Positions 29,739 through 39,266 are shown, counted from the stretch's first letter. The stretch: DNA of 64,000 bases from Fidelibacterota bacterium (GCA_947475295.1 CANJLF010000004.1:62001-126000); one strand, 5' to 3'. A program made the numbers and translations. The notes: generated from the letters alone by a model not told the origin.

Positions 29739-31070
29739 TTAGGGCGACAGCGGCGACCACGCCGGGTCGGACGCATCCTGCGGTGTCAGGATTTCTCTTT
29801 GGTTGTAGCCGCTTAGATCGATGGAAAAGAGCCGCACTTTGCCGCCGTTTGGCGCCTGCGCGTCATACATCAGAACTCGGCCGTTGGGCGACCATGTGGG
29901 GCCTTCCACCAGGAAGCCTTGCGCGAGTGTGCGCTCGCCGGACCCGTCGGGCTTCATGACGCCAATATAAAAATTGCCGTCGGTGCCGTAGCGGGTGAAG
30001 GCGATCAAGTCGCCGCGCGGCGACCAAACCGGCGTGCCGTATCTGGCTTTGCCGGCACCGAAGCTAATGCGCTGCTGATTGCTGCCGTCGGCATTCATGA
30101 CATAGATTTGCTGAGCGCCGCCGCGATCTGACGCGAAGGTGATCTGATCACCCTTCGGTGAAAAACTCGGCGAGGTGTCGATGGCCGGATTGTCGGTCAA
30201 CCGCACCATTTTGCGCGAGCGCAAGTCCATCGTGTAGACATCGGAGTTGCCGTTCAGGGACGCGGCGAAGGCAACCGCATTTCCATCGGGCGAAAACCGC
30301 GGCGCGTATTGCAGGCCTGGAAAATCGCCGAGAACTTCCTGGCGGCCGGTGTCGATATTGAACATGTACACGCGCGGCACGTTGCGGAAATACGAGAGAT
30401 AAGTGATCTCCGGTCCCGACGGCGAGAAGCGCGGTGTCAGCACCAGTGCCGAGCCGTCGGTCAGATAGCGATGGTTGGCGCCGTCCTGATCCATGATGGC
30501 CAAGCGCTTGACGCGATTAATCGCCGGGCCGCTTTCGGCGATATACACGACGCGTGTATCGAAATAACCGCTTTCACCGGTAATCGTGGAATAGATCAGA
30601 TCGGCGATCATATGCGCGACGCGGCGCCAGTTGCCTGAGTCCGTGCCGTAGCCCTTGCCTTCCATCTGCTGGCCGCCGAACACATCCCACAGGCGGAAAG
30701 CGATGCGGATCTGGCCGTTGGGCTGCATGTCGACGGAGCCTTGCACCAACGCCTGGGCCGCAAGCGTGCGCCAGTCGGCAAAACGCGGCTGCACGTCCAG
30801 CGACGTCAAATCCTGCAGGAAGGCCTTCTGGTCGATAGGGCGGAACAAGCCCGAGCGTTCCAGGTCCTTGGCGATGACCTCGGAGACATCCTTGCCCATC
30901 TGCTTGAGTTCTTCGGTATTGCCGGGAAACAGCGGGATCGCGATCGGCATCGGTTCGACGCGGCCGCGCGTAATGTCGATCCGGGCCTGGGCATAGACGT
31001 TTGGCGCATGGGCCGCCGCCAGAAGTACCACGGCGCAGACCAAGAGGACCTTCTTCAAAGCATTCCGCAT
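29739..31070 (-). CDS. tolB: Tol-Pal system beta-propeller protein TolB
   Basis: This periplasmic six-bladed beta-propeller binds Pal and is released by TolA. A signal peptide (LLVCAVVLLAAAHAPNVYAQ) precedes the N-terminal domain. WD40-like repeats follow, with the recurring FSPxG and SPRGD patterns (for example RFSPSGPEI, RFSPDGNAV, SFSPKGDQI, WSPRGDLI, WSPNGRVL). The ATG at 31070 is chosen because it starts the signal peptide. The mature length fits the family. Confidence 0.96.
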   Translation of the reverse strand: MRNALKKVLLVCAVVLLAAAHAPNVYAQARIDITRGRVEPMPIAIPLFPGNTEELKQMGKDVSEVIAKDLERSGLFRPIDQKAFLQDLTSLDVQPRFADWRTLAAQALVQGSVDMQPNGQIRIAFRLWDVFGGQQMEGKGYGTDSGNWRRVAHMIADLIYSTITGESGYFDTRVVYIAESGPAINRVKRLAIMDQDGANHRYLTDGSALVLTPRFSPSGPEITYLSYFRNVPRVYMFNIDTGRQEVLGDFPGLQYAPRFSPDGNAVAFAASLNGNSDVYTMDLRSRKMVRLTDNPAIDTSPSFSPKGDQITFASDRGGAQQIYVMNADGSNQQRISFGAGKARYGTPVWSPRGDLIAFTRYGTDGNFYIGVMKPDGSGERTLAQGFLVEGPTWSPNGRVLMYDAQAPNGGKVRLFSIDLSGYNQREILTPQDASDPAWSPLSP

Positions 31071-31206
31071 CACGATATGTCCGTTTCCCGAATGTTGCCG
31101 CAAGAGCCCAGAGGGCCAGCATGTGCGGAGATTGTGGCGATGGCGTGTCAACGTTGCAAGCCGGCCCTGCTCTAGTGAGCCCTATCAACCCTTAACGATA
31201 CTGGCC

Positions 31207-31254
31207 CCTCAGTTGATCCGCCCCTAGTTGATACGCCCCCTAATTGATGCGTCC
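31207..31254 (-). repeat. Three degenerate 15-16-bp tandem repeats at the tolA 3' end
   Basis: On the minus strand the units read GGACGCATCAATTAG, GGGCGTATCAACTAG and GGCGGATCAACTGAG. The first encodes the last residues and stop of TolA (GRIN-stop). The other two repeat it beyond the stop. Confidence 0.8.
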
Positions 31255-32127
31255 TTGGGGCGAGAAGTTCATGATGATCTCTTTCAGCTCATTATAGTGT
31301 TCCGGTGAAATCGGAATGTTGCCGCAAGCTAGCACGGCGTTGCGCGCTGAATTGGCGAAGGTCCGGAACGCGGAATCGACAAAATAGCGCGTCATATCGA
31401 CGATCTCGGCCCTGGCCGAACCATCCGGGTTGATGAAGACCTTGACCTCGGCCGAAAGGTTTTCGTTGCCCTCTTTGCCCGGATCGATGCGCCAGCAACC
31501 CTCGATATGGCGCCGGATGGCATCGAGCTCGGTCATGGACGCCCGATCCGAGAGCGTGGGCGCGATGTTGTTGGTCGGCGGCGCCTTGTTGTCGGCGGTC
31601 TGCTGCGGCGGCTTGGGCGCGTTCTTCTGCATGTCCTTCAAAAGCTTTTGTAGCGACGCGATGTCGTCCTGCTTGGTCTTAGGCGGCACCGGCTTAGGCG
31701 GCGGCGGCTTCGGCTTCGGCGGCACGACCTTTGCCGGCTCGGGCTTTGGTGGATCGGGCGGTGGCGGCGGCGGCATGGTGTCGGGCGGCGGCGTGTCGGC
31801 GGCCGGAGCCGGCTTGGGCGGCTCCGGCACCACCGGCGTCGGCTCAGGCGTGGGTTCCGGCGTCGGCGGCGGTGCCGCGGACGTGATGTCCTCGATCGGC
31901 ACAAGGTCGACGATCAAGGGCGGCGTTGGTGGAATTTCGCGATGGAAAAACGGCACGCCGATCCAGGCCAGCGCGAGAATGCCGCCGTGCAGCAGCAGCG
32001 AGAATGCATAGCCCTGCCCGGTATAGCGGCCGCCCGAAAAACTGCGTTCGGTGACGACGCGCTCGACCTTGCCGTCCTTCGAGCGGCTGGGTTTGATCGG
32101 TGTGGGTGTTACGGAATCGCGCGACAT
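31240..32127 (-). CDS. tolA: TolA envelope-spanning protein
   Basis: This protein links the inner-membrane TolQR motor to TolB/Pal and the outer membrane. The 295-aa protein has one N-terminal helix (GYAFSLLLHGGILALAWIGV). A long Pro/Lys-rich periplasmic segment follows (about 70-190, PEPTPEPTP and KPKPPPPKP patterns). The small C-terminal domain has the pattern GCWRIDPG...EVKVFINPDG typical of alphaproteobacterial TolA/TonB_C. It is in operon order with tolR and tolQ upstream and tolB downstream. Confidence 0.93.
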   Translation of the reverse strand: MSRDSVTPTPIKPSRSKDGKVERVVTERSFSGGRYTGQGYAFSLLLHGGILALAWIGVPFFHREIPPTPPLIVDLVPIEDITSAAPPPTPEPTPEPTPVVPEPPKPAPAADTPPPDTMPPPPPPDPPKPEPAKVVPPKPKPPPPKPVPPKTKQDDIASLQKLLKDMQKNAPKPPQQTADNKAPPTNNIAPTLSDRASMTELDAIRRHIEGCWRIDPGKEGNENLSAEVKVFINPDGSARAEIVDMTRYFVDSAFRTFANSARNAVLACGNIPISPEHYNELKEIIMNFSPQGRIN

Positions 32128-32166
32128 AACGGCGGCAACGGTCCTACAATTCTGGCGTGGGCAATT

Positions 32167-32637
32167 CTAGCGTGGGGCTCTCGGGTTTAGTCTGGGCTCG
32201 GTGACAAAGGCAACCTGGGTGATGCCGGCAGCGGTCACGCCGGCCATCACCTCCATCATGATGCCGTAGGCCACATCTTTGTCGCCTTTCACATAGACCC
32301 TGATCTGCGGATTAGCTTCGCGCACGGCAGCGAGGCGTCCGACCATGGTGTCTATATCGAGCGTCACGGCATCTTGCTTGACCGCGCTCAAAGTCACCGT
32401 GCCATCTTTTTGGACGGTCAGTGTGAGCGCGGTGTTGTCCTGGGGCAGCGAGCGCGCGCGGCTGGTTTGCGGCAAGTTGACGTTCACGCCCGTCGTGAGC
32501 AACGGCGCCGTGACGATGAAGATCACCAAGAGGACCAGCATCACGTCGACCATAGGTGTCACGTTAATTTCCGCGACTGGTGCGAAGGATCTGCGGCTGG
32601 TCTTCGTGCCCGACGATGGTTTTATGAATGAGGCCAT
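32167..32637 (-). CDS. tolR: TolR/ExbD biopolymer transport protein
   Basis: This component of the proton-driven TolQR motor is 156 aa with one N-terminal helix. EINVTPMVDVMLVLLVIFIV contains the conserved membrane Asp that carries protons. The periplasmic domain follows. The ATG overlaps the tolQ stop by 1 nt. Confidence 0.96.
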   Translation of the reverse strand: MASFIKPSSGTKTSRRSFAPVAEINVTPMVDVMLVLLVIFIVTAPLLTTGVNVNLPQTSRARSLPQDNTALTLTVQKDGTVTLSAVKQDAVTLDIDTMVGRLAAVREANPQIRVYVKGDKDVAYGIMMEVMAGVTAAGITQVAFVTEPRLNPRAPR

Positions 32638-33359
32638 TATTTTGTGTCCAGTTGCCGGGACAAGATCGCCCCGAACTCGCCGGCGAAATTCTCCAGACGC
32701 AGTGCGTAGCGCGCGAGGTCGCTGGAAATCTTGTTGTAGAACACCACGGCCGGAATGGCGGCGATCAGGCCCAGCGCCGTCGCAAACAACGCTTCGGCGA
32801 TGCCGGGCGCAACCGTTGCCAGACTGGTGTCGGCAGCGGCGCCGATGGAGGTGAAGGTGTTCATGATGCCCCAGACCGTGCCGAGCAGACCCAGGAACGG
32901 CGACACCGATCCGGTGGACGCGAGGAAAATCATGCGGCGGTTGAGGTGGTCCATCTCGCGTTCAAGACTGATCTTCATGACGCGGTCCATGCGTTCGGCG
33001 ACCTGAACGGTCCCCGTGGCCGGCGGCAATCCGCCCTTACTCGAAGACCTGCGCCATTCCTTCATCGCGGCGACGAAGATCGACGACATGGGATCTTTGG
33101 GGCGCTGCCCGACGCGCTCGAAGAGTTCCTCGAGCGAACTGCCCGACCAAAAACGATCTTCAAACTGTTCGGCCTGATTGGCCAGCGAGCGCAGCCGAAA
33201 GATTTTGTCGAAGATGATTCCCCAGCTCCAGAGGGAGGCAAACACCAACATGGCCATAACGGCTTTGACAACCGGATCGGCCTGCAAGATCAGGTTTGTC
33301 ACCGAAAGGTGGATGACGCCCGGCGCGGCTATGGCCGCTGTTGCTACGGTACTTTCCAT
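32637..33359 (-). CDS. tolQ: TolQ/ExbB proton channel protein
   Basis: This 240-aa inner-membrane protein has three helices. The MotA/TolQ/ExbB signature STGSVSPFLGLLGTVWGIMNTF is near residue 135, and GIAEALFATALGLIAAIPAVVFYN forms the third helix. It forms the stator with TolR and drives the Tol-Pal constriction apparatus. Confidence 0.97.
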   Translation of the reverse strand: MESTVATAAIAAPGVIHLSVTNLILQADPVVKAVMAMLVFASLWSWGIIFDKIFRLRSLANQAEQFEDRFWSGSSLEELFERVGQRPKDPMSSIFVAAMKEWRRSSSKGGLPPATGTVQVAERMDRVMKISLEREMDHLNRRMIFLASTGSVSPFLGLLGTVWGIMNTFTSIGAAADTSLATVAPGIAEALFATALGLIAAIPAVVFYNKISSDLARYALRLENFAGEFGAILSRQLDTK

Positions 33360-33387
33360 TCGACTCTACCCCGTTTCACGTTTCGTT

Positions 33388-33870
33388 TTATTTTCCAGTC
33401 TCGCTCACATAAGCTTCCAGCGCCTGCCGCAAGGCCTGGGGCATGCGCATGGGTTTTCCGTCCAGACCCGTACATGCCACATGGGCCATGAACCACGCTA
33501 CTTCTTCGTTGCTCTCGCCCTCACGTCTAATGACCTGGCGCATCCGCACCGACGCAGCCCCCAATTCGACCAGCGCGGTTTCTACCAGCAGTGCATCGTC
33601 GAGGCGCGCCGGGCGTCGGTATTTCACCTCGCCGTCGCGCATAACGAATTGCATGCCGGACTCTTCCCGTAGACGCTCCTGCCCTACGCCCAAGGTACGC
33701 AGCATTTCGGTGCGCCCGCGCTCGGCGTACTTCAGGTAGTTGGCGTAATAGACGATGCCGGCGGCATCGGTATCCTCGTAGTAGACCCTGACCGGCAGTA
33801 CATGAACGCGCCCGCGCAGGACTCCCGTGGTCGGCATCAAAAACTGCGTGGTCGACGAGGCGGGGGTCAT
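33388..33870 (-). CDS. ybgC: YbgC acyl-CoA thioesterase
   Basis: This 160-aa hotdog-fold enzyme hydrolyses short-chain or phospholipid-derived acyl-CoA thioesters and is commonly the first gene of tol-pal operons. The catalytic signature is [27 protein letters not shown] (split at residues 27-53), with the key Asp in EDTDAAG. Its ATG overlaps the ruvB stop by 4 nt, so the resolvase and tol units are coupled. Confidence 0.94.
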   Translation of the reverse strand: MTPASSTTQFLMPTTGVLRGRVHVLPVRVYYEDTDAAGIVYYANYLKYAERGRTEMLRTLGVGQERLREESGMQFVMRDGEVKYRRPARLDDALLVETALVELGAASVRMRQVIRREGESNEEVAWFMAHVACTGLDGKPMRMPQALRQALEAYVSETGK

Positions 33871-34931
33871 GCGTTCTCTCCGCCCCGACTTTCAACATTA
33901 TCGAGCAGATTGAACTGCGCCGGATCACGGCGCGGCGCCGGCAGACCCATCTGCCGGTAGCCCGCGTCGGAGATCACGCGGCCGCGCGGCGTGCGCTGGA
34001 TCAGTCCCTGCTGAATCAGAAAAGGCTCAATGACGTCTTCGATGGTGTCGCGTTCTTCGGCCAGCGCCGCCGCCAGCGTTTCCACGCCGACCGGGCCGCC
34101 GCCGTAGTTCTGCGCGATGCAACTCAAATAGCGCCGGTCCATGGCGTCGAGCCCAAGAGCATCCACATCGAGACGGCGCAAAGCTTTGTCGGCCACTGCG
34201 GTGGTGACCTTGGGTTCATTATCGACGGCGGCAAAATCGCGCACGCGCTTCAGAAGGCGTCCCGCGACACGCGGCGTACCGCGCGAGCGTTTGGCGATCT
34301 CAAGCGCGCCGTCGTCACTGATATTGACGCCGAGCACGCGCGCGCCGCGCTGCACGATCTCGACCAGTTCCGGCGCACTGTAGAACTCCATGCGCAAAGG
34401 AATCCCAAACCGGTCCCTGAGCGGTGTGGTCAGGAGACCCGAGCGGGTAGTGGCGCCGACGAGGGTGAAAGGCTGGAGTTCGATGCGTACCGAACGCGCC
34501 GCCGGACCCTCGCCGATGATGAGGTCCAGTTGGTAGTCCTCCATGGCCGGATAAAGGACTTCTTCTATGGCAGGATTGAGGCGGTGGATTTCATCAATAA
34601 AGAGAACGTCGTTGGCTTCGAGGTTGGTCAGGATCGCGGCCAAGTCCCCGGCCCGTGCGATCATTGGACCTGAGGTCGCGCGAAATCCTACGCCCAATTC
34701 GCGGGCGATAATCTGCGCCAGGGTGGTTTTGCCGAGGCCCGGCGGCCCATGTAACAGCACGTGGTCGAGGGATTCCTTGCGCTCGCGGGCGGCGGCGATG
34801 AAAACGCTTAAATTCTCGCGCACCGCGCGCTGGCCGATAAAATCGGCCATGCGTTTGGGGCGCATGTGAGCGTCGGCGTCTTCTTCCTGCCGAACAGCGG
34901 AAACGGCGCGGGCGACATCATCATTAGCCAC
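33867..34931 (-). CDS. ruvB: Holliday junction branch-migration helicase RuvB
   Basis: This AAA+ motor forms hexamers on either side of the RuvA-bound junction. It is 354 aa. Walker A is GPPGLGKTT, Walker B is VLFIDEIHR, sensor 1 is VGATTRSG, and the C-terminal winged helix carries TPRGRVIS. It overlaps ruvA by 8 nt. The order ruvC-ruvA-ruvB is conserved. Confidence 0.98.
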   Translation of the reverse strand: MANDDVARAVSAVRQEEDADAHMRPKRMADFIGQRAVRENLSVFIAAARERKESLDHVLLHGPPGLGKTTLAQIIARELGVGFRATSGPMIARAGDLAAILTNLEANDVLFIDEIHRLNPAIEEVLYPAMEDYQLDLIIGEGPAARSVRIELQPFTLVGATTRSGLLTTPLRDRFGIPLRMEFYSAPELVEIVQRGARVLGVNISDDGALEIAKRSRGTPRVAGRLLKRVRDFAAVDNEPKVTTAVADKALRRLDVDALGLDAMDRRYLSCIAQNYGGGPVGVETLAAALAEERDTIEDVIEPFLIQQGLIQRTPRGRVISDAGYRQMGLPAPRRDPAQFNLLDNVESRGGENA

Positions 34932-35553
34932 CGGCCCCTCCTAACTCGCGCAACGAAGCTTTGATCAAAGCATTGAGTTGGGCGCTTTCGCCCATGATCT
35001 GCGCTGTGCGCGCAACGGCGCCGAAAGCTTCCATGCGCGCGTAGCCCAAATTCACCAAGGCCGAGACGGCGTCCTCGCGCACATTGCCGCCGGCGGCTTT
35101 GCCGGCACGCGTCGTACTCGCGGGCGTGAGGCTGGGTGTTGTGAAGGCGAAAGCGCCGAGCTTGTCCTTGAGTTCAACTACCAGCCGCGCCGCGAGCTTG
35201 GGTCCGACGCCGCTCGCGCGCTTGAAGGCGGCCTGGTCGCCGGCGGCAATGGCTTGTGTCACCTGCTCCGCCGATAGCGCCGACAGAATAGCGAGCCCGA
35301 CCTTTGCGCCGACACCTTGCACGGTCGTCAGGGTACGAAACATCTCGCGGTCGGCAATTGTCGAGAAACCATAGAGGTGAATGTGATCTTCACGCACGTG
35401 GGTTTCGACCGCCAGCTCCACCGTCTCGCCGACCGGCGGCAGCGCCGCCAGTGTGCGTGAAGCGCAAAACAGCAGGTAGCCGACGCCGTTCACGTCGATC
35501 ACGGCCCAATCATCACCTGTGGAGTCCAGCCTCCCGCGCAGTTTGGCGATCAT
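34924..35553 (-). CDS. ruvA: Holliday junction DNA-binding protein RuvA
   Basis: This protein tetramerises on four-way junctions and recruits RuvB. It is 209 aa from the ATG at 35553 ([10 protein letters not shown]). That start overlaps the ruvC stop as ATGA, so longer in-frame starts are rejected. An N-terminal OB fold and two helix-hairpin-helix motifs are visible ([13 protein letters not shown] and [13 protein letters not shown]). Confidence 0.97.
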   Translation of the reverse strand: MIAKLRGRLDSTGDDWAVIDVNGVGYLLFCASRTLAALPPVGETVELAVETHVREDHIHLYGFSTIADREMFRTLTTVQGVGAKVGLAILSALSAEQVTQAIAAGDQAAFKRASGVGPKLAARLVVELKDKLGAFAFTTPSLTPASTTRAGKAAGGNVREDAVSALVNLGYARMEAFGAVARTAQIMGESAQLNALIKASLRELGGAGG

Positions 35554-36092
35554 CGCGGCGGCCTTTTGGCGGCGACCAGCCGCAAAGCCGATGCGCGATG
35601 GTGCGCATGACAGACCGCGACCGCCAAAGCATCGGCGGCGTCCTTGGAGCCAGACTTGCTGCCCGGCAATAGCACGCGCATCATCGCCACCACCTGTACT
35701 TTGTCGGCGTGACCGGCGCCCACTACCGACTTCTTCACGAGATTGGGTTTGTACTCCGCCACCGGGACACCGGCCACAGCGGGCGCCAGCATGGCGGCGG
35801 CGCGGGCATGGCCCAGCTTCAACGTCGAAACCGGGTTCTTGTTGACGAAACTCTCTTCCACTGCGCATTCGTCGGGCGCATAAGCCGCGACGATGCCCTG
35901 CACTCCCAGAAACAGCGCCTTCAGGCGTTCGGCCAGCGGCAACGACGGATCGGGCTGCACAACGCCGTCGGCGATGAAACTCAGGCGGTTGCCGTCGGCT
36001 TCGATCACGCCCCAGCCAGTGTGGCGCAAGCCGGGATCGATCCCCAGAATACGCACAGTTCCAGACGCAGCCGCGCGCTTTACGGGGGGCAT
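35550..36092 (-). CDS. ruvC: Crossover junction endodeoxyribonuclease RuvC
   Basis: This RNase H-fold resolvase cleaves Holliday junctions. It is 180 aa from the ATG at 36092. The catalytic acidic residues are in RILGIDPGL (Asp), CAVEESFVN (Glu) and the C-terminal SKDAADALAVAVCHAH (Asp pair). The upstream in-frame extension runs into yebC and is rejected. Confidence 0.96.
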   Translation of the reverse strand: MPPVKRAAASGTVRILGIDPGLRHTGWGVIEADGNRLSFIADGVVQPDPSLPLAERLKALFLGVQGIVAAYAPDECAVEESFVNKNPVSTLKLGHARAAAMLAPAVAGVPVAEYKPNLVKKSVVGAGHADKVQVVAMMRVLLPGSKSGSKDAADALAVAVCHAHHRASALRLVAAKRPPR

Positions 36093-36132
36093 AGGGGTGG
36101 CGTTGCCGGCGGGCTTGTGAGCCGCCAAGGAT

Positions 36133-36879
36133 TCAATCGCTGAGATTGGCCATGACCTCATCTGACATTTCATAATTGGCCGCGACGCGCTGAACATCGT
36201 CGTTGTCGTCCAGCACATTGAGCAGGTTCATCAGGGTTTCGGCTTTGTCCGCCGCAATGTTCACAGTCAAAGTCGGGCGCCAGTCGAGGCGCGCGGTTTC
36301 GGCTTCACCGAGCTTGGCTTCAAGCGCCTTCTGCACGGCGTGGAGATTGTCGGGTGCGCAATAGATGTCGTGACCGCCCTCGCCCGAGGCCACGTCATCG
36401 GCGCCCGCGTCGATGGCGGCTTCCATGACTTTGTCTTCGCTCCCCGCCGCGACCGGGTAATGAATCACGCCCAGCCGCTGAAAGTTATGGGCGACGCTGT
36501 TGGTCGCACCCAAGTTGCCTTCGTGCTTGTTGAAGGCGATGCGCAGCTCCGAGGCGGTGCGGTTGCGGTTGTTAGTCAGCGCCTCGATGATCAAGGCCAC
36601 GTTCCCCGGTCCATAACCCTCATAGCGGGCTTCTTCGTAATTTTCCTGATCGGCGCCGCTGGCTTTCTTGATGGCGCGCTCGATGTTGTCCCTAGGCATG
36701 CTCTCGGCCTTGGCGTCGTTGATGGCCGCCCGCAGGCGCGCGTTATAGACCGGATCGGGCAGGCCCAGCTTGGCCGCGACGGTGATTTCGCGCGCGAGCT
36801 TGGTGAAGATCTTGGCGCGCTTGGCATCGCGCGCGCCCTTACGATGCATGATGTTCTTAAACTGCGAATGGCCGGCCAT
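36133..36879 (-). CDS. yebC: YebC/PmpR-family protein
   Basis: This is a 248-aa member of a family described as transcriptional regulators and, more recently, as factors easing ribosome stalling. The N-terminus [25 protein letters not shown] (split across residues 1-25) and [17 protein letters not shown] are diagnostic. It precedes ruvC in the common bacterial order. A hairpin (36944-36964) lies in its leader, downstream of ymdB. Confidence 0.96.
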   Translation of the reverse strand: MAGHSQFKNIMHRKGARDAKRAKIFTKLAREITVAAKLGLPDPVYNARLRAAINDAKAESMPRDNIERAIKKASGADQENYEEARYEGYGPGNVALIIEALTNNRNRTASELRIAFNKHEGNLGATNSVAHNFQRLGVIHYPVAAGSEDKVMEAAIDAGADDVASGEGGHDIYCAPDNLHAVQKALEAKLGEAETARLDWRPTLTVNIAADKAETLMNLLNVLDDNDDVQRVAANYEMSDEVMANLSD

Positions 36880-36943
36880 CTCACGTCCCGTTATCCGATT
36901 TGGACCCCCGCCGCACCCTCGCCGATGAGGGCGTGCTTAAAGG

Positions 36944-36964
36944 GCCGCTTACACAATAAGCGGC
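36944..36964 (-). terminator. Hairpin between ymdB and yebC
   Basis: GCCGCTTA and TAAGCGGC form a perfect 8-bp stem with a 5-nt loop. CCTTTAA follows on the minus strand. It is either a weak terminator for ymdB or a leader element for yebC. Confidence 0.45.
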
Positions 36965-37017
36965 TGATAATCTTAGCGCTTATACCAAATGTTGGGGGAA
37001 ACGCATAGAGTCGGCGG

Positions 37018-37830
37018 CTAGCCGGGCACGGACTGCTTCAAGATCCCACCCATGCGCACCGGCTCGGCCCGCAGTGCCAAGCCCGTGCGGTCGTCGGTCT
37101 CGACATAAACCCCGCACAGCGTGCCTTCGCCGTCGGCCGGCTCCAGCCGCTCGGTCGGCATTTTCGTCACAAAGCGCTGCGTGGCCGTGTGCTTCTTCAT
37201 GCCTATAACCGAATCAAAGGGCCCGCACATGCCGGCATCGGTCTGAAAGGCCGTACCGCCCGGCATGATGCGCGTGTCGGCGGTCGGGATATGGGAATGG
37301 CTGCCCACGACCATGGACGCACGCCCGTCGGCGATATGGCCAAGGGCGCCCTTCTCGCTGGTGGCCTCGCCGTGAACATCGACAATGATGGCGTCGGCGG
37401 CATCGCGGAGGGGATGATGTTCCAGGCAGCCTTCAAGGGCGCGGAAAGGATCATCCAGCGCATCCATGTACAAACGGCACATGACCTGCACAACGATCAC
37501 GCGGCGGCCTTTGGCGGTGGTGAACAAACCCATGCCGCGGCCCGGCGCTTCGGGCGGATAGTTGAGCGGCCGGAGCAGACGCGGTTCGGCCGAGATATAG
37601 GTGATGATCTCGCGCTGGTCCCAAGCGTGATTGCCGAGCGTGATGACATCGACGCCGGCGTCGAAAAAGACCTGGCAGATGGCGGCGGTAATGCCGAAGC
37701 CGTGGGCGGCGTTCTCGCCGCAGGCCACGACAAAATCCAGATTCAGATCGCGGCGCAACTGCGGCACATAGGTGACGATGGCGTCCCTGCCCGGACGGCC
37801 CATGATGTCTCCGCAATAAAGAAGACGCAT
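37018..37830 (-). CDS. ymdB: YmdB-family metallophosphoesterase
   Basis: The family (TIGR00282) hydrolyses phosphodiesters such as 2',3'-cyclic nucleotides. The 270-aa protein has the metal-binding pattern CGDIMGRPGRD, GENAAHGFGI, TLGNHAWDQRE and VVGSHSHIPTAD. In the conserved order, it follows the 5-FCL ligase gene (14-bp gap). Confidence 0.92.
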   Translation of the reverse strand: MRLLYCGDIMGRPGRDAIVTYVPQLRRDLNLDFVVACGENAAHGFGITAAICQVFFDAGVDVITLGNHAWDQREIITYISAEPRLLRPLNYPPEAPGRGMGLFTTAKGRRVIVVQVMCRLYMDALDDPFRALEGCLEHHPLRDAADAIIVDVHGEATSEKGALGHIADGRASMVVGSHSHIPTADTRIMPGGTAFQTDAGMCGPFDSVIGMKKHTATQRFVTKMPTERLEPADGEGTLCGVYVETDDRTGLALRAEPVRMGGILKQSVPG

Positions 37831-37844
37831 GTCCTATCCAGACC

Positions 37845-38447
37845 TTACGGTTTGAGCGTTTGATTGAACCATAACGTCCGCTGGTCGGTTATGACCGCGT
37901 CCATCCGCTGATCATGGCCATCCACCGGCAGGGTGGGAATCTCTTGCTCGTCATAAGCAATGCCGACGGTTAGAACCTGCCGATCCCGGCGCAGCGCCTC
38001 CACGGTGCGGTCGTAATAGCCAGCGCCGTAGCCAAGCCGAAGCCCCATACCGTCGAAAGCCATCAGCGGCAAAAGCAGAACATCGGGCTTCACCAACGCC
38101 GCGCGCACCGCCGGGTGCATGGTCCCGAAGGGGCCTTGATCAAGCGTGTCACCGGGAAGCCAATTGCGGAAAATCAGCGCCTGTCCCTGCCCCGCCACCA
38201 CCGGCAACGCGACCTCGGCGCCGGCGGCTTTGAGCGCTTCCAGAGCCGGGCGGCAATCGAGCTCGGTCCCGATGGGCCAATAGCCGGCTATGGTTTTGCC
38301 AATAGTGGGAAGTCCGTGAACGAGGCGCTGGGTAAGGGCGGCGGCGGCTTGGTCATGGCGCGCGGCATGGACGAGTTTCCGGCGTGCCAGGGATTCACGG
38401 CGTAACCCAGCCTTGAGAACTGCCGCACGGGCAGACGGCGTCGTCAT
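37845..38447 (-). CDS. 5-formyltetrahydrofolate cyclo-ligase
   Basis: The enzyme converts 5-formyl-THF to 5,10-methenyl-THF using ATP, clearing an inhibitor of one-carbon enzymes. It is 200 aa. The C-terminal GMRLGYGAGYYDR-type motif (here MGLRLGYGAGYYDR) binds the nucleotide. The ATG at 38447 is preferred to a TTG seven codons upstream. In many proteobacteria this gene (ygfA/fau) lies directly downstream of zapA and 6S RNA, exactly as here. Confidence 0.93.
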   Translation of the reverse strand: MTTPSARAAVLKAGLRRESLARRKLVHAARHDQAAAALTQRLVHGLPTIGKTIAGYWPIGTELDCRPALEALKAAGAEVALPVVAGQGQALIFRNWLPGDTLDQGPFGTMHPAVRAALVKPDVLLLPLMAFDGMGLRLGYGAGYYDRTVEALRRDRQVLTVGIAYDEQEIPTLPVDGHDQRMDAVITDQRTLWFNQTLKP

Positions 38448-38490
38448 GGGAAAACCAAGGAGAGACAAAACCCCAAGTGGTGAGAGTTAA

Positions 38491-38654
38491 GTGGAGCCGC
38501 CGAAACCGTCGGCCTAGCGTGACCTCCCAATGGGCCACAGGTAAAAGTGGGCGCCATATCACCGGACGTTAAGCGGCATCCGGTGAGAGACAGCTCCCGA
38601 GCGTAGTTTATCGCCCCTGGGGGTTCAAAGGTCTAACCTGTCCAGCAGCTCCAC
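38491..38654 (-). ncRNA. ssrS: 6S RNA candidate
   Basis: The region between zapA and the 5-FCL ligase has no ORF. On the minus strand its ends pair over 11 positions (GTGGAGCTGCT with GGCGGCTCCAC, two G-U). Inside are a GACCT/AGGTC plus CCCA/TGGG stem, a GGGCG/CGCCC pair and a terminal TCACCGGA/TCCGGTGA hairpin, with an unpaired stretch between. This long, interrupted rod of about 164 nt fits 6S RNA, which mimics an open promoter and sequesters housekeeping RNA polymerase. The zapA-ssrS-ygfA position is conserved in proteobacteria. The exact ends are inferred. Confidence 0.72.
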
Positions 38655-38661
38655 CAGCAAC

Positions 38662-39009
38662 TTAGGTCCCCTCAAGGCGCGCGGCAATACGTTCAATGCG
38701 CTCGGCGAGGCCATTCATGGCTTTAACCGCATCTTTCTCAGCTTCTTCACGCGCAGTTCTCGCCTGGGTGGTGTTCCCGCCGGCGGCATTCAGACTTTCA
38801 AGTTCAGCCGAGGTGTCGGCCAGTTCGTCGGCGACCATCAAGGACACCATGACCAAAAGCAGCGCATCGCTGACCGATCCGGCGGAAGCCGCGACCTGCT
38901 CCGCGCGCTGGTCGAGATAGCGTCCGAGCCGCGCGAGATGGGCCTCCTGGCCGTCGTCGCAGGCGATCTGATACTGACGCCCGCGAATGTGTATGGAAAC
39001 CTGTCCCAC
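38662..39009 (-). CDS. zapA: Cell division protein ZapA
   Basis: This FtsZ-associated protein cross-links FtsZ filaments at the Z-ring. The 115-aa protein has an N-terminal IHIRGRQYQIACDDGQEAHL globular region and a C-terminal coiled coil. It precedes the 6S RNA candidate. Confidence 0.92.
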   Translation of the reverse strand: MGQVSIHIRGRQYQIACDDGQEAHLARLGRYLDQRAEQVAASAGSVSDALLLVMVSLMVADELADTSAELESLNAAGGNTTQARTAREEAEKDAVKAMNGLAERIERIAARLEGT

Positions 39010-39023
39010 GGCCGTGTCCGTCC

Positions 39024-39266
39024 CTAATCCTGTATCGACGCTGAGAGCCGGCCGATGGCGGCATCGAGGCGCTGGGCGACGCGCCCGGCGGTCTCTTTCA
39101 ACGTGCCGTGGGCCTCGGTTAGCTGGTCGAGTTTTTTCTCGAGCGCTGCGTTCGGCTTAGCCGTGCCCACCTTGGCCGCGGCGGACTCCAGGCGCGCCAA
39201 GGCGTGGTCCAGCCGTTGAAGCGCATCCTGGACCGGCGGCAGCTTAGAGTTTTCAATATCTTTCAA
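39024..39266 (-). CDS. Small coiled-coil protein (DUF4164-like)
   Basis: This roughly 80-aa charged helical protein has heptad-like leucines and alanines (ALQRLDHALARLESAAAKV, QLTEAHGTLKETAGRVAQRL). Such proteins commonly lie immediately upstream of zapA in alphaproteobacteria. Start choice is uncertain. A TTG at 39266 begins the helical part, while a GTG at 39386 would add 40 residues of low-quality basic leader. The function is unknown. Confidence 0.65.
   Translation of the reverse strand: MKDIENSKLPPVQDALQRLDHALARLESAAAKVGTAKPNAALEKKLDQLTEAHGTLKETAGRVAQRLDAAIGRLSASIQD

Noticed and set aside
31640-31905. Arg-rich open frames within tolA and in other proline-rich genes (for example 48168-48503)
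   Set aside because: They are shadow frames of Pro/Ala/Lys repeats, composed almost wholly of Arg, Pro and Ser.
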